From assembly GCF_937958065.1 (NCBI RefSeq), contig NZ_CALFXI010000089.1, positions 1-9,758 of the forward strand: a DNA stretch of 9,758 nt. The letters are read 5' to 3'. The stretch comes from an uncultured Steroidobacter sp. GTDB taxonomy: Bacteria > Pseudomonadota > Gammaproteobacteria > Steroidobacterales > Steroidobacteraceae. Both the position numbers and the translations under genes were made by a program. How positions within the stretch are numbered: the stretch's first letter is position 1; every line of letters starts with the position of its first letter. The notes under the pieces are model-generated. The model was given only the letters and a program-made list of their open reading frames with translations, made no database searches and was not told the origin of the DNA. This document shows, in pieces, positions 6,338-9,758 of this stretch.

Positions 6338-7768
6338 CTATTTCTCGCCTTCCCGCCCGTAGCGATCCTCGAAGCGCACGATGTCGTCCTCGCCCAGGTA
6401 GCCGCCCGACTGCACCTCGATGATGTGCAGCGGAATCTTGCCCGGGTTTTCGATGCGGTGCTTGGTGCCCAGCGGGATATAGGTCGATTGATTTTCTTCC
6501 AGCAGGAAGACCTCTTCGCCGCGCGTGATCCTCGCCGTGCCCGACACCACGATCCAGTGCTCGGCGCGGTGATGGTGCAACTGCAATGACATCGACGCGC
6601 CCGGCTTCACCGACAGCCGCTTCACCTGGAAGCGCTGGCCGTTGTCGATGCTGTCGTAGCTGCCCCACGGCCGAAACACTTCGCGATGCAGGGAAGTTTC
6701 GTAACGGCCCTGCTTCTTCAGCTGGTTGACCAGCTCCTTCACGTCCTGCACCCGATTCTTGGGCGCGACCAGCACCGCGTCCTTGGTCTCGACCACGACG
6801 TGATCCTTCAGCCCGACGGCCGCGACCAGACGGCTGGTGGAATGCAGATAGTTGCCGTGCGAGTCGGCGGTCAGCACATCGCCCAGGACGACGTTGCCGT
6901 CCTCGTCGGCCGGAATCGCTTCATGCAGCGCCGACCAGGAACCGACGTCGCTCCAACCCGCGTCCAGGGGCACGACCACGCCCAGCTTGGTCTTCTCCAT
7001 CACGGCATAGTCGAAGGAATCGCTCGGGCAGGCGCTGAATTCCTTGCTCGGCAGACGGGTGAAATCCAGGTCGCGCTTCGCCGCGGTGACGGCCTGCGCA
7101 CAGGCTTCATAAATCTTCGGCGACAGCTCACGCAGCTCGTTGAGGACAGCCGAGGCGCGGAACAGGAACATGCCGCTGTTCCAGAAGTATTCCTTCGATT
7201 CGACGTACGACTGCGCCGTGGCGAGGTCGGGTTTTTCCACGAAGCGGTCGATGGCGTAAGCCGGGCCCGCGCCGTTCACACGCTTGATATAGCCATAGCC
7301 GGTTTCCGGCTTGTTCGGCACCACGCCAAACGTGACGAGCTTGCCCTCGGCAGCCGCTTTGCGGCCGATCTCCAGCGCGGTACGGAACGCCTTTACGTCA
7401 CGGATCACATGATCGGCCGGCAGGATCAGCAGCAACGGGTCGTTGTCGTTTCCTTTGGGAAGATCGGCGACTGCCGCCATGGCAGCGACCGCCACCGCGG
7501 GCGCCGTGTTCCGTCCCACCGGTTCGAGCACGATGGCCTGCGGCTTGATGCCCGCTTCGAGGATCTGTTCGGCGACCAGAAAGCGATGGCTCTCGTTGCA
7601 CACCACGACGGGCGCGCCCAGCCCCTGGACTCCAGCGACTCGCGCCAGCGTCTCCTGCAGCATGGTGCCCTTGCCGACCAGGGGCAGCAGCTGCTTCGGA
7701 TACAGCTCGCGCGACAGCGGCCACAGGCGAGTGCCCGAGCCGCCGGAAAGAATCACGGGAATCAACAT
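6338..7768 (-). CDS. manC: bifunctional mannose-1-phosphate guanylyltransferase / mannose-6-phosphate isomerase (type II)
   Basis: A 476-aa protein of the AlgA/XanB/CpsB/ManC family. The N-terminal nucleotidyltransferase domain (about 1-290) makes GDP-mannose from GTP and mannose-1-P: GGSGTRLWPLSR at 9-20, PKQ at 24-26, LPADH at 116-120, FVEKP at 176-180. The C-terminal cupin domain (about 360-470) is the metal-dependent isomerase converting fructose-6-P to mannose-6-P, with QLHHHRAEHW at 396-405 and NPG at 441-443. With ManB it covers the whole route to GDP-mannose. The ATG lies inside the last codons of ugd (7-bp overlap, 7762-7768), with GAGGTGA 6 nt upstream, so the two genes are translationally coupled. 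All key motifs are intact. Confidence 0.95.
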   Translation of the reverse strand: MLIPVILSGGSGTRLWPLSRELYPKQLLPLVGKGTMLQETLARVAGVQGLGAPVVVCNESHRFLVAEQILEAGIKPQAIVLEPVGRNTAPAVAVAAMAAVADLPKGNDNDPLLLILPADHVIRDVKAFRTALEIGRKAAAEGKLVTFGVVPNKPETGYGYIKRVNGAGPAYAIDRFVEKPDLATAQSYVESKEYFWNSGMFLFRASAVLNELRELSPKIYEACAQAVTAAKRDLDFTRLPSKEFSACPSDSFDYAVMEKTKLGVVVPLDAGWSDVGSWSALHEAIPADEDGNVVLGDVLTADSHGNYLHSTSRLVAAVGLKDHVVVETKDAVLVAPKNRVQDVKELVNQLKKQGRYETSLHREVFRPWGSYDSIDNGQRFQVKRLSVKPGASMSLQLHHHRAEHWIVVSGTARITRGEEVFLLEENQSTYIPLGTKHRIENPGKIPLHIIEVQSGGYLGEDDIVRFEDRYGREGEK

Positions 7769-9096
7769 ACGCTGTCACCTCGCCCAATGGCGTAGTACTT
7801 CAATCCAAATCGTTTGACGAAGGCCGGGTCGTACAGATTACGGCCATCGAAAATCACTTTCCTGGCGAGCTGCGAGGCGATCAGGTCGAAATCGGGGCTG
7901 CGGAATTCCTGCCACTCGGTGGCGATGGCCAGCGCATCGGCGCCCTGCAAGGCCTCATTGGCCGACTTCACCAGCTCCAGGTCCGGGCGCTGGCCATAGA
8001 TGCGATGCGCTTCTTCGTGCGCAACGGGATCATAGGCCCGCACGTTCGCGCCGGCGGCCCACAAGGATTCCAACAGCGTGCGACTGGGCGCCTCGCGCAT
8101 GTCATCGGTGTTGGGTTTGAACGCCAGGCCCCACAGAGCGATGGTCTTGCCGGCCAGATCGTCCTTGAACACCGTGCGCATCTTCTCGAACAGCACCGCC
8201 TTCTGGCGCCTGTTCACCGCCTCGACGGCATTGAGCAGCTCGGCTTCGAACTTGTGATCGGCGGCGCTGCGCGACAGCGCCTGCACATCCTTCGGAAAAC
8301 ACGAGCCGCCATAGCCCATGCCGGGATAGATGAAGTGATAACCGATGCGCGGATCCGAGCCGATGCCCTGCCGCACCTTCTCAATGTCGGCGCCCATGCG
8401 CTCGGCCAGGTTGGCGAGCTCGTTCATGAAGCTGATCTTGGTCGCAAGCATGGCATTGGCAGCGTACTTGGTCAGCTCGGAGGAGCGCACGTCCATCACG
8501 ATCATGCGCTCGCGATTGCGCGTGAACGGATCGTACAGCGCCTTGAGCAGCTCGGCAGTGCGGGGATTGTCGGTGCCGACCACGATGCGATCGGGCTTCA
8601 TGAAATCGTTGATCGCCGCGCCTTCCTTGAGGAATTCCGGATTGGATACAACGTCGAACTCGACCTGCGCCCCGCGCGCCTGCAGCGTCGCGTTGATCTT
8701 CGCCTTCACCTTGTCCGCCGTGCCCACTGGCACCGTGGACTTGGTGACCACGACCCGATAGTCGCCGATGTTTTTGCCGATCGTTTCGGCGACCGCCAGC
8801 ACGTACTTCAGATCGGCCGAGCCGTCCTCGTCGGGCGGGGTGCCGACGGCGATGAACTGAAACAGGCCATGCTTGACGCCTTCGACCGCATCCGTGGTGA
8901 AACTGAGCCGACCGGCGGCCAGATTCTTGCGCAGCAACTCGTCCAGGCCCGGCTCATAGATCGGCGACTCGCCGCGCCTGAGCATCTCGACCTTGCGTTC
9001 ATCCACGTCCACGCACAGCACGCTGTTGCCGACCTCGGCCAGACAGGCGCCGGTCACCAGGCCCACATAACCGGAGCCGAAAATAGTCAAACGCAT
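7762..9096 (-). CDS. ugd: UDP-glucose 6-dehydrogenase
   Basis: Oxidises UDP-glucose to UDP-glucuronate with two NAD+, supplying the acidic sugar of many exopolysaccharides. The protein is 444 aa, typical of the Ugd/TuaD/RkpK type. The N-terminal Rossmann fold carries GSGYVGLV at 7-14, followed by YEPGLDELL (47-55), VGTPPDEDG (84-92), TKSTVPVGT (118-126) and NPEFLKEG (152-159). The central helix has K210 and N214 (LTKYAANAM). The catalytic loop GYGGSCFPKD (261-270) holds nucleophile C266. The C-terminal UDP-binding domain begins near 310 (WGLAFKPNTDDMREAPS). GDP-mannose dehydrogenases share this layout, but the overall pattern fits Ugd better. The ATG fits the family start; no good Shine-Dalgarno precedes it. 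First gene of the ugd-manC-manB cassette, with a likely promoter at 9140-9168. Confidence 0.95.
   Translation of the reverse strand: MRLTIFGSGYVGLVTGACLAEVGNSVLCVDVDERKVEMLRRGESPIYEPGLDELLRKNLAAGRLSFTTDAVEGVKHGLFQFIAVGTPPDEDGSADLKYVLAVAETIGKNIGDYRVVVTKSTVPVGTADKVKAKINATLQARGAQVEFDVVSNPEFLKEGAAINDFMKPDRIVVGTDNPRTAELLKALYDPFTRNRERMIVMDVRSSELTKYAANAMLATKISFMNELANLAERMGADIEKVRQGIGSDPRIGYHFIYPGMGYGGSCFPKDVQALSRSAADHKFEAELLNAVEAVNRRQKAVLFEKMRTVFKDDLAGKTIALWGLAFKPNTDDMREAPSRTLLESLWAAGANVRAYDPVAHEEAHRIYGQRPDLELVKSANEALQGADALAIATEWQEFRSPDFDLIASQLARKVIFDGRNLYDPAFVKRFGLKYYAIGRGDSVC
7775..7781 (-). promoter_or_regulatory. Shine-Dalgarno of manC inside ugd
   Basis: GAGGTGA on the minus strand, 6 nt before the manC ATG and within the last ugd codons. 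It fixes the manC start and supports coupled translation. Confidence 0.75.
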
Positions 9097-9139
9097 GAGG
9101 GGGATAACTCGCTGGACTTAAAAGGAAAATTGGCTGGGC

Positions 9140-9168
9140 AGCTTAGCGGACGCGGCCCCTTCGGTAAA
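9140..9168 (-). promoter_or_regulatory. probable promoter of the ugd-manC-manB cassette
   Basis: On the minus strand, TTTACC (9163-9168) and TAAGCT (9140-9145) are separated by 17 nt. The predicted start is near 9133, giving a leader of about 36 nt before the ugd ATG. The match is weaker than for the tRNA promoters, so an activator may be needed or the true promoter may lie further upstream. Confidence 0.45.
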
Positions 9169-9208
9169 GCAGTCGGCAGCCGCTGACACCCCTCCCGGGA
9201 CGCTGCAT

Positions 9209-9229
9209 CAGTTGAAAAAATTTCAGCTG
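9209..9229. repeat. AT-rich near-palindrome upstream of the ugd promoter
   Basis: CAGTTGAAA and TTTCAGCTG flank AAA; the 9-bp arms differ at one position, which would be a G-U pair in plus-strand RNA. It stands out as A/T-rich in GC-rich DNA, about 40 bp upstream of the proposed -35. It could be a regulator-binding site or an upstream promoter element. Confidence 0.45.
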
Positions 9230-9277
9230 CTTGCGAGGGAGAATGCCGAGCTTTGTCGCTATATCTATTAGGAACAG

Positions 9278-9304
9278 CAGCTTTGCCACGGACGGCAATA
9301 GCTG
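9278..9304. repeat. inverted repeat with one bulged base
   Basis: CAGCTTTGCC (9278-9287) pairs with GGCAATAGCTG (9294-9304) over 10 bp, with one extra T (9299) and a 6-nt loop. No T-run follows on either strand, so a terminator role is unsupported; it may be an operator or an RNA stem. Confidence 0.4.
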
Positions 9305-9306
9305 TC

Positions 9307-9337
9307 CAGGGAAGCGCGGGTCGTGCAGGGAAGCGCG
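9307..9337. repeat. 12-bp direct repeat, two copies, 19-bp period
   Basis: CAGGGAAGCGCG occurs exactly at 9307-9318 and again at 9326-9337. The start-to-start distance of 19 bp is a little under two helical turns, so both copies would lie on nearly the same face of the helix, as in tandem regulator sites. Chance or local slippage is also possible. Confidence 0.5.
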
Positions 9338-9557
9338 CAGCGGCCGGAACCCGACAGGAAGTTGGCAACCGGCAGGCAGCTGCTACGGAATCAGCGAGCC
9401 CGCAACTCTTCCTGAACGTCGCCATCGCGCTGCTCCCACGGCTCGAGAAACGACACCCACAGGGAAAGTGATTGCGAACAAGAACAGGATGAAGACCGCG
9501 TGCACACGCCCCGTGCGCCAGGGAGGCCAGGCCAGCGTGCCACGCATTCGACTCGGT

Positions 9558-9591
9558 CGCCGCGAGTCGCCGCCCACAGCGGCTCGCGGCG
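9558..9591. repeat. strong GC-rich inverted repeat
   Basis: CGCCGCGAG (9558-9566) pairs with CTCGCGGCG (9583-9591) over 9 bp. An inner CCGC/GCGG stem (9570-9573 with 9579-9582) closes a 5-nt loop, with a 3-nt bulge (9567-9569) between the two. It is one of several stems between here and 9743. Confidence 0.5.
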
Positions 9592-9637
9592 CCATTCGAT
9601 TCAGATCAGCCCCCCTGCGGCGAGATGCAATGCGGCA

Positions 9638-9660
9638 CCGTGGCGAGCACAGAGCCACGG
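9638..9660. repeat. 7-bp inverted repeat
   Basis: CCGTGGC (9638-9644) and GCCACGG (9654-9660) are perfect complements around a 9-nt loop. Alone this is near chance level in such GC-rich DNA; its placement next to the 9666-9690 stem makes it worth recording. Confidence 0.35.
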
Positions 9661-9665
9661 AAAGA

Positions 9666-9690
9666 CGCGGAGCACGTCCTATGCTCCGCG
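9666..9690 (-). terminator. 9-bp hairpin, possible terminator of an unseen upstream minus-strand gene
   Basis: CGCGGAGCA (9666-9674) and TGCTCCGCG (9682-9690) are perfect complements around a 7-nt loop. On the minus strand the stem is followed by TCTTTCC, a short pyrimidine-rich tail. This fits a weak intrinsic terminator for a gene entering from the right, but the gene is not visible and the tail is poor. Confidence 0.35.
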
Positions 9691-9700
9691 ATTTGAGAAT

Positions 9701-9727
9701 CGTCCGGCGGGTGGGGAGCTCCGGACG
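9701..9727. repeat. 7-bp inverted repeat with 13-nt loop
   Basis: CGTCCGG (9701-9707) and CCGGACG (9721-9727) are perfect complements. Immediately right lies a smaller one, GGACA/TGTCC (9729-9733 with 9739-9743), around a 5-nt loop. Each is individually weak; they matter as part of the cluster reaching down to 9558. Confidence 0.35.
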
Positions 9728-9758
9728 CGGACATTCCTTGTCCTGGTGCAAAGGATGC

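Larger units (their letters stand above)
9097..9758. other. 662-bp region without a convincing gene, upstream of ugd
   Basis: Open frames here have arginine-, serine-, proline- and cysteine-rich translations, mixed third-position bases and no good ribosome sites, unlike the neighbouring genes. The region holds a likely ugd promoter (9140-9168), an AT-rich near-palindrome (9209-9229), a bulged inverted repeat (9278-9304), a 12-bp direct repeat (9307-9318, 9326-9337), and several further inverted repeats between 9558 and 9743. One minus-strand frame is open from the right edge to 9383 and encodes a short hydrophobic stretch (9449-9496), but I do not call it a gene. The gene upstream of ugd lies beyond the window. 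Confidence 0.6.

Noticed and set aside
4784..6589. 601-codon plus-strand open frame running antisense to manB and the end of manC
   Set aside because: Its length follows from the high-GC codon use of the true genes. The translation is rich in Arg, Ala, Val, His and Asp with no domain, and manB is unmistakable on the other strand.
6686..7795. 369-codon plus-strand frame antisense to manC
   Set aside because: Shadow of manC with no motif and no ribosome site.
8005..9186. 393-codon plus-strand frame antisense to ugd
   Set aside because: Same mirror effect of GC-rich coding sequence. It shows no recognisable motif, and Ugd motifs are intact on the minus strand.
9273..9288. sigma54-like -24/-12 element (TGGCA followed by CTGTT) on the minus strand upstream of ugd
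   Set aside because: The -24 half is fair, but the -12 half has GT instead of the nearly invariant GC, so it does not meet the consensus.
9087..9425. 112-codon minus-strand frame overlapping the start of ugd
   Set aside because: The translation is rich in Ser, Pro, Cys and Arg without any domain, and it crosses the proposed ugd promoter and the repeats, so it looks non-coding.

Overview
The window is GC-rich, and every gene I can support lies on the minus strand, so the reading order runs from high to low coordinates. Gene content and protein style suggest a gammaproteobacterium, perhaps near the Xanthomonadales/Nevskiales/Steroidobacterales. This rests on a CpsG-type phosphomannomutase, a type II bifunctional ManC, GC-rich codon choice and a tRNA-Val(CAC) beside gltX. 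The genus is a guess, because no 16S or other lineage marker is present.

Layout in transcription order: (1) 9758-9097, about 660 bp with no convincing gene. It holds a dense set of inverted repeats, a short direct repeat, an AT-rich near-palindrome and a plausible promoter for the next gene. (2) 9096-4895, a sugar-nucleotide cassette: ugd (UDP-glucose 6-dehydrogenase), manC (mannose-6-phosphate isomerase/mannose-1-phosphate guanylyltransferase) and manB/cpsG (phosphomannomutase). Together they make UDP-glucuronate and GDP-mannose, the usual precursors of an acidic exopolysaccharide; the polymer-specific genes are not in view. (3) 4894-4732, a spacer with a perfect 12-bp inverted repeat. (4) 4731-1766, a translationally coupled two-component pair: a soluble PAS-GAF-PAS-GAF histidine kinase and a stand-alone receiver of the Rcp1 type. 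(5) 1750-1, a translation block: a strong promoter, tRNA-Val(CAC), gltX (glutamyl-tRNA synthetase), a second strong promoter, and the first 55 nt of a tRNA-Ala(GGC) cut by the window edge.

The cassette converts fructose-6-P to mannose-6-P (ManC isomerase domain), then mannose-1-P (ManB), then GDP-mannose (ManC transferase domain), while Ugd oxidises UDP-glucose. The kinase/receiver pair lies directly downstream and might influence polysaccharide or surface behaviour, but only position suggests this. The two tRNA promoters are very alike (TTGAC-A/C, 17-nt spacer ending TCCC, -10, then CGCGCC), a stable-RNA promoter type with a GC-rich discriminator.

I found no CRISPR, insertion sequence, phage or defence genes. 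The least explained DNA is the structured non-coding stretch upstream of ugd and the hairpin cluster between manB and the kinase.
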